Source of the DNA: Xiphophorus maculatus
Taxonomy: Eukaryota > Chordata > Actinopteri > Cyprinodontiformes > Poeciliidae
Reading direction: 5' to 3'
DNA: 64,000 nt
Assembly: GCF_002775205.1 (NCBI RefSeq)
Contig: NC_036461.1
Span: forward strand, 10,329,015-10,393,014
Part shown: in pieces, positions 25,206 through 38,411 of the stretch
How the letters are laid out: every line of letters begins with the position of its first letter
Numbering within the stretch: position 1 is the first letter of the stretch
Notes under the pieces: model-generated
Told to the model about the DNA's origin: nothing
Database searches by the model: none
What the model saw: the letters and a program-made list of their open reading frames with translations, nothing else
Position numbers and translations under genes: made by a program

Positions 25206-28200
25206 AAGAGGACTTGATGCAAAATGTATTTGGACTATGATTTATCCTTGCAGAAAAAAAAAAAACAGTTACTCTGGAAGGCTTTCAGTGAACAATAAAA
25301 TGTTTTACACCAGAAAGCAGGCTGGATGAACCCACATGCTGAGGTAACATAAAAAAACAGCATATCCTATCTTTGAATGTGGAGTTTTACAGTTTTCTCC
25401 TAAACAAAAGTATTAGAAACTTAGGAATAAGACAACTAGTAAAAATGCTCCTAGAGAATTACACACTAACTTTACAGCCAATATTTAGAAAATACTTTCA
25501 TTGTTGTTTTAATGTGTCCATTTAACATTTTAATATCAAAATATGCTGATAATTTGGGTTTATTGTCCCTCCAACAATTTAACTTACTGGAAGAATAATA
25601 GTACACTAAACATGTTTCTGGAACCGAAATTAAGAAAAACATTTTTATCAGGGTCAGGACAATTCCACATGCATAATAACTACCCACAGATGGCTTGCAG
25701 TGACAAACACTAGAATCAGCAATTCTCAGACAGGCACAGAGCAGTCGTTAGAAGACTACACAACACGTATTAGGCTGCATGAAGAATTGGTCTTTTTGAA
25801 GGGTAAGGAGAAGAAGTACAGGAAGACAATTTGAACTGGAGCGGCAGTCTGGATCACAAGGAATAACAAAGTGGGGATAAAAAGCGCTTATGGAAATGCT
25901 GGGGCTAAGTGAGGTTCCGGAGACACGGTTTACACAGCCTGCCAGCATTAGTGGACTTGGCTTCTTTCCCTCCTGCAACACACATAACTGTGATTTTCAG
26001 TCCTGCTAAGGAGACACTGCTTATGTAGTGACATAGCTTTCACACAGTATAATTGAGAAAAAAAAAATTATCTCAGATCTTCTTCAAATTGATTGGCAAT
26101 ATGTCAGATATGATAGAAACAGGACAGTTTTCTGCATCATCGCTAGGTCACACTTCATATTCAGAGAAAGCTGTGAAGTTTACAGGAGTGTGAAGACACA
26201 CATAGTGACTTATTACAACAAACACAGTATTAAATATTTGTTGGATGATGATCTCATAGTCTTATGTAAGACAGCTGGGCCCTGCCAGATCATGAGACAG
26301 AGAGCAGAGGAGGCATTCAGGTACATGCAGCTAAGCACGCAGTTTCTCTCATCCCAAACCCTTACTTGGAAATAGCTGGTTGAACTCCAGTAACCACCAC
26401 CCTAATTCAAGCACTTTAAAGATGCAGGCTGCAAAACAGCTTTTAAAGAATGGAGATCTTTCACGTGTACAATATAGCATAGAGAAAATGCGAGACATAT
26501 TACTAACATTTCTTGAACCTCTAGAATGTTATGTAATCATAGCAGGAACAATACACTAATGCAGCTGCAGTGGGCTGCCTCTGTGTGAACCACACAGTTC
26601 TGTGGTTGTGGGGTCTCTCAGCTTTCAACTGCAATTATGTTTGCGTGCAAATTATGCCTTTCTGCCACAAGCTGATTCTTGGTAAAATAAGTTTAGAAAT
26701 TGGCAATCCTAATAATATGTTTTGAGATTTTTTTCCTGATTTTTGTGGGGGGATTTTTTTCTAATCGTAAAATAGCATGCATCCAATAACAAATGGGATT
26801 TTCTTGCCCAAGAATATTTGGAGTAATTGTTGAAGACTGTTGGCGTTTCCATCATACTATTTTTGAGGTTTAAAGACCTTTCAATCAGATGCAAGAGGTA
26901 GTAGAGTTTTCTTCAGCTATATGGAGCCCATTGGCACATAACAATGACTCTCCCCCCACTTGTTGCTGCACGATTTCTAACCCACAATACCAAAAAGTAC
27001 TACATTCATATTATTTCAACGACTGAATGAAAAAGAGAGGAAAGTGAATATTTGGATGAGTTGCAACAGTTTTATCAATATGAATACATTCTTGTTTCTG
27101 TTTCATAGTGACAAATTTTTATTGTGTGTTTCACTTAATCACTCAAAAAATCGTACAAAAACTATGATACCATGAAACTGTGGTATTGTTACGCCTCATG
27201 CCTAACTGAGAAACTAAACATAGTCAGTATATTGCCTGCAGTAGCTAACTCTTTTGAAGTTCTTTATTATGAATCTAGGTTAGTTGGTCCTGGAGGTGGA
27301 AGCTAACAGCAAAAGCAAAATGGGCCAAGACCAAAGCGAACTTCTGTAAAACAGCTCAGATCTCACAGATTTATCTACTACATGTCAGACAATAATTGCT
27401 TACAACCTTTTAACATGATACAAAAAAACAAATCGCTGATTCAACAGCTCTTAAAAACTATCTAGTACACACCCTTGGAATTCCTTTGTTATTTCAGAGG
27501 AAATATATTTCAGAGTAATCTGATGACTCAGAGGAAGAGAGAGTTTTAGCATAAATGACAGGCTGAGGTGCGTCTGCACAGGTGCATTTAATTGTGTTGC
27601 TGAGTTCCTATTCTGTGACTGAAATGCACAGAAATATCTGCAACGTCTCACGTTATGCCTCACCACTGGTGCAGGGGAGTCAAGATTCAGAGTGTCTGAT
27701 CCAATCCCCCAAACTGAGATCACTCAGTTGAGGAGAATCCATTAGGCAAGTCTGGACTTTGGATGACTCTCCAGCAGCATGGACCCCTCATCATATAGCC
27801 ACCCACCCGCCCATCACTCCCAGCCATGCTTTTTCTTGTCTCCTCTCTTTCTCTCCCCTCCTATCCAACCCTGCACCCCAACCCCCACCAGCTCAGCTGC
27901 CAGGAACTGGGATGTTTAGTCCTCTGCTGAAAGCTGCCTCCAAGGTAGCACTTCTCTTAACTGCCAGCAAAAATAAGACATTCTGCTCTCTTGCTGACTC
28001 CAACTCCCACCTCCCCTCATCCTATTCTTTGCCAGGAGCTGCAGCCAACAGCTACAATCTGCTACTCTCCCATTTTACCCCTCTGGTTTGAAAAGAAGAT
28101 TGCTTCACCGGAGACAATGCATATAGATACCGACATGTCAGAAATTCAAGATGGAATCCAAAAAGTATGGTGTAAATTTGTGTTCAGCCCTTTTTACTTG

Positions 28201-28214
28201 GATTCCTCTAAATA
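25206..28214. other. Intergenic DNA, no confirmed gene
   Basis: Mostly AT-rich. A short open piece at about 26274-26320 with AG/GT borders and a GC-rich pyrimidine block at 27740-28090 are the only departures; neither has a recognisable protein. Confidence 0.4.
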
Positions 28215-29000
28215 AAATTCAGTGCAACCAACTACCATTAAGGATTACTTAATTATTCATCAGAATCCACCTGGGTGTTTTGGTTAGGAACAAGGGAACA
28301 AAGCAGAAGATCACAGATAAAGGTGTGGAAAAATTTAAAGCAGGGCTGGGTTGTAAAAGAAGATCCCAATCTTTGAACATCTCATAAAAGAACTGTTCAA
28401 TCCATCAGCTGAAAATAAAAAGAATACAAGACAACTGCAAAGCTACCAAGACATGTCCATCCACCTAAACTAATGGACAAGCAAATCACTATTAGAAGTG
28501 CATTCTACAAATCTGGACTTTATGGTGACTTTATGGTGGCAAAGTAATTGTTGAACCATTTAGGTTTTGCCACATTAGCCACATAGGCACTTAACAAACA
28601 GAAGCTGCTTTGGTCAGATGAGACCAAAACTTAACTTTTAGTCAAACTGAATGGCAGAAAAATAACACTACATGTCACCTTGAACACACCATCGTGCGTT
28701 GGGGATGGTGAGTTTATAATAAGATGCAGGAATTATCCTGTATTTAGCTTAATTTGACAATGAACTGTAACTGGTTTTCCTCCGTGCTGAACAAATGTGT
28801 CACCACAAAGCATCATGATGATGGCATCTTCATGAAGTGAACAAGCTTTTCTTCAGTAAAGGCAGGGAAACTGGCCCAATCTAATCCTAAAATGGATGGA
28901 GTTAAACCCTAGAAGAAATCCTTTTGTATGCCTTAAAAGATGCCTTAAGAGCGCTTACAATCTGACTGAGTTTGAGATATCTTGGAAAGATTTAATGGTA
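28215..29000 (+). mobile_element. Tc1-like transposon relic
   Basis: Contains in order AAGCTACCAAGACATGTCCA (HTH region), TTTGGTCAGATGAGACCAAA (the SDET catalytic section), a diverged SIMLWG-type core near 28690-28820 and the C-terminal part near 28890-28980. No intact frame. Confidence 0.75.
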
Positions 29001-30299
29001 AAAATGTCTGTGAAAAGCTACAGCTCTGATGGCATGCACCTGATTCCTAATGGTTCTGCTTAGAAAGAAAGTTCAGGATGTCCTGCAATCCAAATAGTTT
29101 ACCCGAATTGTTAAATTACCATGACAACCTGAAGTAACCCATAATTAACTCAGCATTATGTCATTAAAATGTCTGCAGATTTTAATAGGGATAGTTTTAG
29201 CGCAATGTTCAAGTGCACTTACAAATTAAACAACTTCCATGTCTTCAGAGCAAGCTAAAAAGAAAAGCAGAGCTGACTATCACACATGTAATAATATTTG
29301 ACATCTGTCTTTGCACTTGTGGCAAGTCACCAATACTGGAGCATGAATGTCCACTGAGATCATGGATACATCTGCAATTTAGGTCCAGAGCAAACAGTTT
29401 AATGGACATGTCAGAGCAAAGAGACGGCTGACTGTATCCTCCTGAGTGGGCAGCTGGGAAAACATGACACTCTCCTCAACTTTAAAAACCTGCCCCCCCG
29501 AGAAAAAAAATCCCAAAGTTCACATCCCACAGCAGCCATCTGGCGAGTCTTCTGGTCGACATCACACCTTTTAATTACATAATGCGTTGCGAGGCAACCA
29601 CGAAGAACATATCAGTCAAATTTAAACTCCAAATTTGGAAAAGTCCAAGGTAAAACAAATTACAACACTTCTTATATTTAAAATTTAAAACACATTCCAA
29701 GAACAAAGCTGGAACAAGGTAATTTATTGTTTTCATATTGTTTTAAGGGAATATAAACAGGTAAAGATGATGTTGTACGAAAAGTCTTTTGCATTCAATT
29801 TTAACTGTCAAACGTAATATTTGAACATTTGCTGCACACTCTCTTTAACCTTAGAAGTTACCTTTCATCCATACATTTTGGATTAGTCATTTAGCCAGTT
29901 TTTTTATTGGAATTGTAAAATAAAAGAAAAATAGTTTTAGTTGCGCCTGCTTGAGTCAATATTTTGTAGACGCAGCCGTCCATTCATTTAGTACACTGGG
30001 TTACAAAAAATATTTTTTGGAAGTTGTCAACTTTTTTTTCAACTGAATTAGGACTATTTTGCACCGCTGAATCCAAAAGTGACATCCATTTTTCTCAATC
30101 GGGTCAAGTTTTTATTCTAATTTGATTTAAAGAAATCCGATCTTCTGACTAAATTGATTCGATTTTTGTGACGTCAGTTCACTTCTGTTAATACTTCTCA
30201 TCCAAAAAACGTTTTAGGGGGGAAAAAAATTTCTAACAGAGTGCACTAATTAAATGTTACAAACTTAGATTTCTGTAAATTGAATAATAAACACTGAAA
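29001..30299. other. Intergenic DNA, nothing recognised
   Basis: AT-rich with no exon-like segment. A cluster of C and A homopolymers lies near 29490-29510. Confidence 0.45.
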
Positions 30300-30529
30300 C
30301 AGTTGAAAACCCCAGACAATTTTTGGATGTTATCTAACACGTTTGTCCTTGCAGGGTCACAAGTGGGGCTGGTGCCTTCCTCCTTTCAGGGGGCGTGGTA
30401 CATCCTGGACAGGCAGCCAGTCCATGTAGAAGCACCTTTTGCTGCATCTACAGCAGTATGTCTCTACCAGCTTTGTACCTCCAGATTACATTTTTTCCCA
30501 TTCTTCTTTGCAAAATTGATCCGGATCAG

Positions 30530-31560
30530 TTAGACCAGATGGTTTTGTTGAGGACAAATTTTTAAGTTTTGCCCCTTGAAGGCCTTGATCTACACTAGGC
30601 CATTTTAGCATACATTTGCTTTGGCCTACACATTTCCACTGTTGCTCTGACTGTATGTTTAAGATTGCTGTTCTGGGCGTGTCGTGGTGGCGTAGGAGAT
30701 AGCGCAACCCATGTTTGGAGGCCCTGAGTCCTCGACGCGGCCGTCGCGGGTTCGACTCCCGGACCCGACGATATTTGCCACATGTCTTCTCTCTTCTCCT
30801 TCCCCCTTTCCTGTCAGCCTACTTTTACTGTATATAAGGGACACGAGAGCCCACAAAAAGACCCCCCGGAGGGGTAAAAAAAAAAGATTTCTGTTCTGTT
30901 TTTTCTCACAATATTGACCTTCTATTTGTCTCCATCCATCGTCCCTTTGGATCTTATCAGCTTCCTGCACTGTGCTAAAGGGAAGCGTCCCCACAGCATG
31001 ATGCTACCACCACATTTCACAGTCAGAATGGCAAGTTCAATGTGAACTTTGGCCATAAAGCTCAGTTTTGGACTCATCTGAGCAGAGAATCTCCTTCCAT
31101 ATGTACATTTTCTTTCAACAATGGCTGTTATCTCATGAAAATACAAATTTGTGAAAAATACGAGTGGCAGTTGAGAGATTCTTTCATCTGAACTGTGGAT
31201 TTCTGCAGCTCCTCCAGAGTTACCATGGGTCCAATGACTGATTCCTTTGCCATGTGTGTCTGTTTTTGTGGGTTTTCTGTTGTACCATACCATGTGTTTC
31301 ATTGTTCTGATGATGGATTGAACAATCCTGCATAGAATGTTTACTGATGAGCTCTAACATGAGTTTGTCACAGAGTAGCTGTATTTATACTGAAGTTATA
31401 CTACATTTAGGTGGACTCTAATCACTCATCAAATTTGTCCTGAAGGCAATTGGTTGTGCTACATTATATTAAGTTATCACAATTAAACAGGGAACAATAC
31501 AAATTCATGTCACATTTTTAAGATTTTCATTTGGAAATCATAAACCTTGTATAATTTTCC
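30530..31560 (-). mobile_element. Tc1-like transposon relic, split by a SINE
   Basis: On the - strand the frame 30922-31302 keeps Tc1 transposase patterns: HGNSGGAAEIHSS near its start and VKCGGSIMLWGRF towards its end. CACAGCATGATGCTACCACC on the + strand marks the core. The sequence before 30660 (GCCTACACATTTCCACTGTT) is the continuing C-terminal part, interrupted by the SINE at 30676-30883. At most partly open; no functional transposase. Confidence 0.8.
30676..30883 (+). mobile_element. tRNA-derived SINE with target-site duplications
   Basis: The head carries an RNA polymerase III A box (TGGCGTAGGAGAT at 30688) and B box (GGTTCGACTCC at 30749), as in tRNA genes. A non-tRNA body and an A-rich tail (about 30876-30883) follow. 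Flanks AAGATTGCTGTTCTG (30661-30675) and AAGATTTCTGTTCTG (30884-30898) agree in 14 of 15 bases. It is inserted inside the Tc1 relic, so it is younger than that element. It is not a working tRNA: the cloverleaf is not closed by an acceptor stem. Confidence 0.92.
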
Positions 31561-31853
31561 TTGTAATTTACAAGTAGGCACTACTTTGTTTCAGTCTACT
31601 GATAAAAGGTATTGAAGTTTATGCTTTTAACACTTCAAAATCTGGAAAAGTTCCTTTGGAAAAGCCTTGTAAAGGCTTTAGCAAAGAGCAGGATTAAATG
31701 AGGAATCAATCAGGAAAATACAAATATCCAGGACAGAAGAGCATAACTATTGTTGAGGTTGGACAAGGATTGTTAATTTGTCTGTGCACTAATGAAATGT
31801 GAGCAGACCTTGATGGTCAGGATGCCAGCTATAATACCTGAGAAATGGTATGA

Positions 31854-32087
31854 TCATCGCGAGGAAATATCCGAAAAGGAAAATTTGAATTCCGCAAAAG
31901 CCGAAGGTATCTAACACCGGATTTAGAAACAACTAACATAAGCCGCAGCTTAGTGCCAGAACCCTGTGCAGCCAAACCACTGTTTAATAAATCAGCAGGA
32001 GCTCGTGGAATAAAATTCATTGTGGAAAAAGAACATCCTGAGGCATATCTTGGACCTAGTCTCAGTAACACAAGAACTGAGAATTAG
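31854..32087 (+). other. Open frame of unknown nature, open on both strands
   Basis: 78 codons follow a TGA and end at TAG 32085-32087, reading for example KGKFEFRKSRRYLTPDLE and GARGIKFIVEKEHPEAYL. There is no ATG near the start and no clear splice site. The - strand also holds an 80-codon frame (31829-32071). CpG is higher than in the neighbourhood. It may be an old transposase or gene fragment; I recognise no family. Confidence 0.15.
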
Positions 32088-33285
32088 TATTGAGTTTGGA
32101 AACAAACATATTTTTTTCTGGAGTATTTAACATGCCCAATAATGTCTATATAGAGCTCGACATGCAAAAATCAGTCTTGGGTGTGAATATCTGATGTCTT
32201 AAAGAGAAAAGAAGATACAGCCAGTTCTTGAGAAAATTACTTCATGTGTCACTGATGTGGGATGAGAGGGGAGGAGGCAGAGCATCAGTTCTTACCAAAT
32301 TTTTTTGATAAGCCTTGTGACAACTCTGTTAGATAAGTGGTGGAAGGAAACAGAAAAAGCTTTCCATGTGGTATTTTCTTTTTCTGGCTCATTCCTTTGC
32401 CCGGCTGCCAGAGACGTATCTTTAATGGATGTACATAGAGGACAAGGAGTGAGGGAGGAATGAAGGGTGAAGCACTCAACATGCATGAGGGAAAATAGTC
32501 CTCCCAAATGGTTTTGATGGTTGTGGACCACAACGCATATTAATCTGGGCCAGCAGCCAAGCTAAACAACCCAATGGGGCAAAGGGAAAGCTGTAATTAG
32601 GAAAGGGGACTTTTAAGTGAAGTATCTGGGGTTGGGATAAAACAAGGCGAGACAAATGCCATTTCAGTGTACAAATAAAAGTCTGAGAAGCCAAGAGGCA
32701 ACCTGGGAGTTGTAGAAGGGTTTCCTCTGAACAGGGGTTGCACATTGATGTGAAGCCACCTGTTTAATGATGCCGAACACACACATACAGCACACCCCTC
32801 ATGAGAAAACATTCTCTAGTCTACACTCTGCACACACTGTCACCTTTCTCTTCTGCCTGTACAGTAGACACACACTGAATGAATTCCTGAGTATGTTCTG
32901 CCAAGTCACACGGCTTGTGGAGCACGACGGTCCACAAACCAGATGGAGATGATACGTGACAAGGAGCAGGTTACGCGTTTAAGAGTGTGGGCGTGTGCGG
33001 GCGTGTGTATGTGTGTGTGGTTAGAAGAGTCTATGTGGCTCTTTATTAACACAGGAAACTTGCTTATAGGTGTAACTTAAAATAGTAAGATTTGAAGGTT
33101 ACAAATGAGTGATTTTCTTGGAATAGAAAAAAAAGAAAAGAACATTGAAATAATCAAAAAATATTTTATATACATGTTTTAATTTCCTTAATGCCCTTTC
33201 ACTCCAGCTTGTGGTTTCAGTTGGATGAAAGTAGCTGCCAGTAAAATGACTATAACATTAGCTTTCACTGTGCAAGCTAACGTGT
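32088..33285. other. Intergenic DNA with a possible conserved island
   Basis: A repeat-free, slightly GC-richer stretch at about 32520-32760 has homeobox-like TAAT motifs and no open exon. A GT-rich stretch lies at 32984-33020. No gene is seen. Confidence 0.35.
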
Positions 33286-34125
33286 ACAATGCCTTGCAGA
33301 AAAAGTCCTATCTATTGAACTTTTACACATTATATCCTGCTACAACCATAAATATCAAACAGTTTTATTAAGATTTTATGTGAAAGAACAGCACAAAGCT
33401 GTGCATAACTGCAAAGTGGAAGGAAAATAATGCCTTTAAAAATGCCTTATTTATTTAATGTTCATAAAAATCCAGCATTTCTGTAAAGGCCTCAGAGGTT
33501 TATAAGGGAACATTAAAGAACAAATTAGCTTGATGAGGACAAAGGAACACAGCAGAAAAGTCAGGGGTAAAGCTGTGAAGAGCTATGTTATAATATCCAA
33601 GCTTTGAACATCACATGTGGTGCTATTCAATGCATTATCCAAACATACAAACACAATGCCAAAGGTGCAAATCCACCAATGACCTCCATACGACTGCTGA
33701 ATTTTACAGTGCACATGGTAGAATCAGTGTGAGATTCTACAAATCTGAAATTCATATAAAAATAACAACAGGCAAGGTGTTTAATCAATCTGTGGTAAGA
33801 CTACATCCAGTGTTTGAGCTTGAGATATTTTGCAAAACAGAATAGCCAAAAGCTTCAAATTGTAGAAGTTCAAAACTGCAAGAAGCATATCCCTGTAATT
33901 GCGGTGAAAGAGAATTTTACTAATTATTGACTTTACCACTGATGAGAAATCAATATGCACACTTTTGAGATCATTATTCATAAAACATTTTAAAAACCAT
34001 GTATTATTTTCATTTCACCTTGCAATAATGCCTTACTTTATGTTGACCTACCACATGGAGTCCTAATAAATTAATTTAGGGTCTGTAATTGTAATGTGAA
34101 AAAACATTGGAAGGGTATGAATACA
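33286..34125 (+). mobile_element. Internally deleted Tc1-like transposon with both ends
   Basis: The left end (ACAATGCCTTGCAGAAAAAG) and the right end (GAAGGGTATGAATACACTGC, 34115-34133) are both terminal sequences of the same fish Tc1 family seen elsewhere in the window. GGCCTCAGAGGTTTATAAGG and TTTGAGCTTGAGATATTTTG flank a central deletion that removes most of the transposase, leaving about 840 bp instead of about 1.6 kb. Confidence 0.75.
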
Positions 34126-35987
34126 CTGCACATGTTGGTGAGTTTGCTCACTGTGGCTGGAGAACAGAAAGGAGGGCATGTGAGATGCGTGCTGCATCGA
34201 TTGTTCTCCCAGAACTCTGAAAGTGATTTTCTCACTATATCTCACAGGAAATGATTCATTAGGCTGCAGCCCAGTTGGGATCCGTCTGACAGGGAATAAG
34301 AAACAGCTCCTCACCCCAGGCGGCTACATTTGGAGTGCGCGTTGAGACACAAAGGGGGAAGATAGAAAGCAGCCCACAAAGCCACCGACATAGGAGGAAG
34401 GAGTGGATTTAATATGGCAGTGAAGGACACAAGCAGAAGGTTAGAGGATGGAGATGGAGGAGGGTGAGGATGTAATAAAGGAGGGAGGGGAAAAAGCTGG
34501 AGAGGGGTACAAAGAGGGAGTCTCTGTGGCTTTGAGTAAACGGAACAACATCTCCCAGACAAACTCAGCTTTCCTGGAAGGAACACAAATGGGCGGAAAC
34601 ATAGGAAACATAGGAAACCAGAAAAACGCAATGTTCTGATCCTTCTGAGGTCTTCTACATGCTGCTTCTCTCACTGCTCTGTGTCACCCACTGTCACACT
34701 AGGGAGACAAAAACCAAAAATGAATCATTAAGTGGTCCAAATGAAAGAAGGTCACACAAGAATTACAGCATGAAAAGGGCTATGTTACATATTTTCCAGC
34801 CATGTAGTGCCACTTTATAGCACAGTCAAGTAACTATGTACCTTCTGTTCTCATACAAATGCTGTATTTGTATCAACTAGAAATTTGATTTCACAATTGG
34901 AAATTGGTCCCTGTCTCTTATAGAGGATCTTGCTCTTTCTGACACTTTGCCTTCAGCACATCCTTACAGTGCCTTTCCATGATGCTGTTTACAGCCATTC
35001 TTTTGGAGTTTTGGACTGAAAAGTAGTTTATTTGATGAGATCAGCAGACTTGCAGTCCCACCAGGTGTTTACTAATTGCTGCTGTCGCTAGTCTGATGGA
35101 GCTGAATGGTGAAGGAGCGGGAAAGGGGAGCTCTGTGTGGCAGAAGTTCAGCAACTCAAAAGAAGAGCTTTGAGTAAAGAAGCAGCATTTTGTAGGCAGA
35201 TTCAAATTGACGGCACAGCAAATTCAAGGGTTTCTCAAACATGCATGAAAGAATCAAATAGCATAAAACTGAAAAAAGTCAATTTTACATAAGCCTCCCA
35301 TCCCTTCAAGAAGAACCTAAGGTATAACTTTTCCCATTAATGTAAAACCACATGTCTGCACACAGTTATGCTTTTTTTATACACTTGCAACTTTATACAC
35401 TCGTCTCATGTTTTAATGACCATCCAGCTACCAATAGCAAATGAATATACTTAAAAAAAAGACAAATGTCAGTTGGATAGACATAAACTTTGAATTCTGG
35501 CATTTAAAGCTCATTGGTATTGTTACTAAGCTCTTATAGCAGTAATCTCAAGAATTTTGGTGTACAATAAACATCCATGAGATGCTAAGCAGTTGTGCTT
35601 CATGACCCAGTTACTGTCAAAGATTGAAGTATGAGTAAGTATGATTATACATACTTTTCATTATTGTTATAAACCAAACTTAAATCAGTAGATCCCTTCT
35701 ACTGTGTCACATCTAGATGGCCATTAGTCTAGCAGTGAACTTGCCTGAACTTTGATCCTGCATCCAAAATTCATCTCCTTACTAATCCACTACACCCTTT
35801 CCGTTAAACACAAAACATTTCATCTAAGCGGGCTGCAAATAGAGCGTTCAAATGCTTACATGTCAAGATGTCGGCCTGCTGACCTGAGCGGTTACATTTT
35901 GTAATTGTGTCAACTCTTTCCACTGTAATACATTCATTTGTTAACTCAGAGTTTACACTTTTACATAAAATATGTTCATCCTTGCAG
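34126..35987. other. Intergenic DNA, no confirmed gene
   Basis: A purine-rich stretch (34400-34640) has open frames on both strands but is low-complexity. A GC-elevated piece at 35040-35170 resembles an interspersed repeat that I cannot name. Confidence 0.35.
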
Positions 35988-36092
35988 GATTCCACCTACA
36001 TGAGTGATGGTAAAAAGATAAAGAGGATCTTCAAGAGGGAAGGCAGTAAAGTTAAAATGACCAGAGGAGAGCTGGAGATAAACCAGACCTGA
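35988..36092 (+). other. Candidate 3'-terminal coding exon, family unknown
   Basis: A pyrimidine-containing acceptor (CATCCTTGCAG, ending 35987) opens directly into 34 codons beginning DSTYMSDGKKIKRIFKREG and ending at TGA 36090-36092. The peptide is highly basic, then acidic at the end. Poly-A signals (AATAAA) occur near 36243 and 36342. This is the arrangement of a last exon. No upstream exon can be joined, and the family is not recognised. Confidence 0.3.
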
Positions 36093-36429
36093 AACGGAGA
36101 ACAGTGGGGTGAAGGAAGAAGAACAGAGAAGAAGAGAAGAAACAAAGCTAAAAGACACCTGGGCTGGATCCTAAGATTCATTGCTGAACCTCCAAACCAG
36201 TTTGACAAAGTGAGAAACTGAGAAATATATCAAACATGCAACAATAAAGCATTCACAGAATATAAGTGTGCATCTAGTGTGAATATATGCATGTGTATAT
36301 GCAGAGCTCCATGTGTGAGCTCACGCTTCAGTTGAAGCTTCACAATAAAGCAGCATATTATGAATAAGTGTCAGTAAACTGTTGGTCTGGGAACACAGCG
36401 ACCACCAGCAACCACATTACATTTCAAAA

Positions 36430-36669
36430 ATGAGACTCCTCTCCCTCATCTTCATCTATCATCTCATAAAAACCATAACAGCATTTGTGTGTGAATACAA
36501 GGCAGTGCTCCAAGAATTTGCTCTAAGTTGCTCACAGCAGTCAGGCAATCTGTCGACGCAGTCTGAAAGCCAGAAAACGTGTAAACCATGCAAACTCTGG
36601 GTGCATTTTCTTGAGCGATTTAAAACCAAGATGATAATTTTCATGTCTTCTGTCACAAAAAGTCAATAA
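36430..36669 (+). other. Candidate small secreted protein ORF
   Basis: ATG at 36430 opens 79 codons that begin MRLLSLIFIYHLIKTITAF, a plausible signal peptide, followed by a Cys-containing part (CEYKAVLQEFALSC, then TCKPC). The stop TAA lies inside an AATAAA poly-A signal (about 36665). No intron signs and no homologue known to me. The downstream part is AT-rich and could be random. Confidence 0.2.
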
Positions 36670-38329
36670 AATCTTACATTACATTGATAATTTACTGCCC
36701 CCCTGCACTGAAGTGGTGTTCTTTGATGAATCTGGTCAGGGTTATCATTTCTCCAATTTCTCTTTCAGACATGTTTGTGTTTGTATGTTTATGTAACCCG
36801 GTACAGGAATATCCAACAAAGCAAAACAATTTAGTATAAAATTTCCTCTTTTATGTCAATAAACATGAAAGTTAGGGATATAAACTTAAAGTGAGGGGTT
36901 TGCAGCTGGTCAACAATCCCTATTCTGTGGTCAATAGTTACCAGAACAAAGTTCAGAAATACAGATTCATAAATGTCAAGAAATTAACTAAACAAATTCA
37001 AATACAATAAATACAAAATAAAATTTCCTCAATGTAATTTTTGGTTTATGACTTAAAGCATAGTCACTTTACTTTTGAAAACCTTGTCATTCTGATTAAA
37101 TGTAGTGGGGATAAATTTAAGAAGATTTTATTTTACAAAAATATTTGTTGCATTGCTTTCAATTAAACATATGAGCTGCTTCTTTTTATTAAAATACTTA
37201 TAGAAAATGGACAGGCTGAAGAGCTTTACCAAAAATATCAAAATTAATATTCTGCCATATTGTTGTGCAATGGCAATGGTTTTGCATGAACCACTGTAAA
37301 TCTCAGTCCTTGAAGAACTTCTTCTGTTTGACTAAATTCAGGTTTCTACAGCCGCTTTCTACTGCTTTTAAGACAATGACTGCTAATTGATACATCACAG
37401 AACCCCAATACAAAGCAAGCAAAGAGTTAAAACTTTAAATAGTGATGTGTGTCTCACACTCCATGGTCGTTTCTCAGTTTGATGCTTAGAAGACTATTAT
37501 TGAAGAATCTATTGACTGCTAAAGGTGAATTAAACATAGATTTAATACTTTATTCTACAAAGTAGAAATATTTATAAGGTAATTTTGTAGACCCCATAAA
37601 CTCCCAGCACAGGCATCCATTTTTTGTGTGTGTTTCTAGAATCAAACACTTAAACAGCCACTTCCCAGACCGTCATCACAACACACATCACATTATGCTC
37701 CACATCTGCTTAGACGATGTTTCGGTAAAACAAAGAAAGCCCCATGTGCAATGAAGACCAACCTAGGGAAGCTTTTGTGCCTCTTCTCTGCTTTTGCTAT
37801 GCCTTTAACAAAGTCAAGCTGTCCCTTTGCTTCTGCCAAGCTTTGTGCTGCAGCCATTTTCCCAAAAAGAAGCCATCTCTTGGGCAAAGATGCTGTGCTG
37901 ATATTCAGAGCAGATTACCTCTGCTGGACATGTTCATAAACAGCAACCACATGGTGCAACAAATAATGAGAGCCATGATGACAACCACAGGCCTGATGAG
38001 AATCTTAATTTGACTCAGTCCTATGACAGTGGACATTCATGTCATTCCTCCCTCTCCTTCCCTTGATCCACCTCTCTAAAGTCCTCTCAGTCCTTATATC
38101 TTTCTTTACAGACATGCAGTAATAACACTTAGGCAAGTCTAAGTCAGAAAGAAATGAAGGACACTTCGTAAAACATCAAGTCCTGTCACGATATGAAGCA
38201 TTTGTACCTTGGATTTGTATATCGTAAGTATATTGGAGTGAAGGATGTGAACTTTTCAATCTGCTACTGTCTCAAAAATGAGTAAACTACTTGTTTCTAT
38301 GGTGACACTGTCTTGTTTATTTTTTTCAG

Positions 38330-38411
38330 CAATGACCTGACAGCAAAATTATTTTCGACCCCCAAATTTCATCCTTCTGACCCGACTAAGGAGGTTGCCA
38401 CAGATTCATAA
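38330..38411 (+). other. Candidate terminal exon, family unknown
   Basis: A textbook acceptor (TTGTTTATTTTTTTCAG ending 38329) precedes 26 in-frame codons beginning NDLTAKLFSTPKFHPSDP and stopping at TAA 38409-38411. Short, but composition is protein-like. It could be an alternative last exon of the gene suggested by 39115-42140. Confidence 0.25.

Noticed and set aside
30749..30759. tRNA gene
   Set aside because: A and B boxes are present but there is no closed cloverleaf, and the unit has a SINE body, A-tail and target duplications.
37751..37939. 62-codon frame with signal-peptide-like start on +
   Set aside because: A leucine-rich start alone is weak; no splice sites, no poly-A signal nearby, and the three frames are all partly open.
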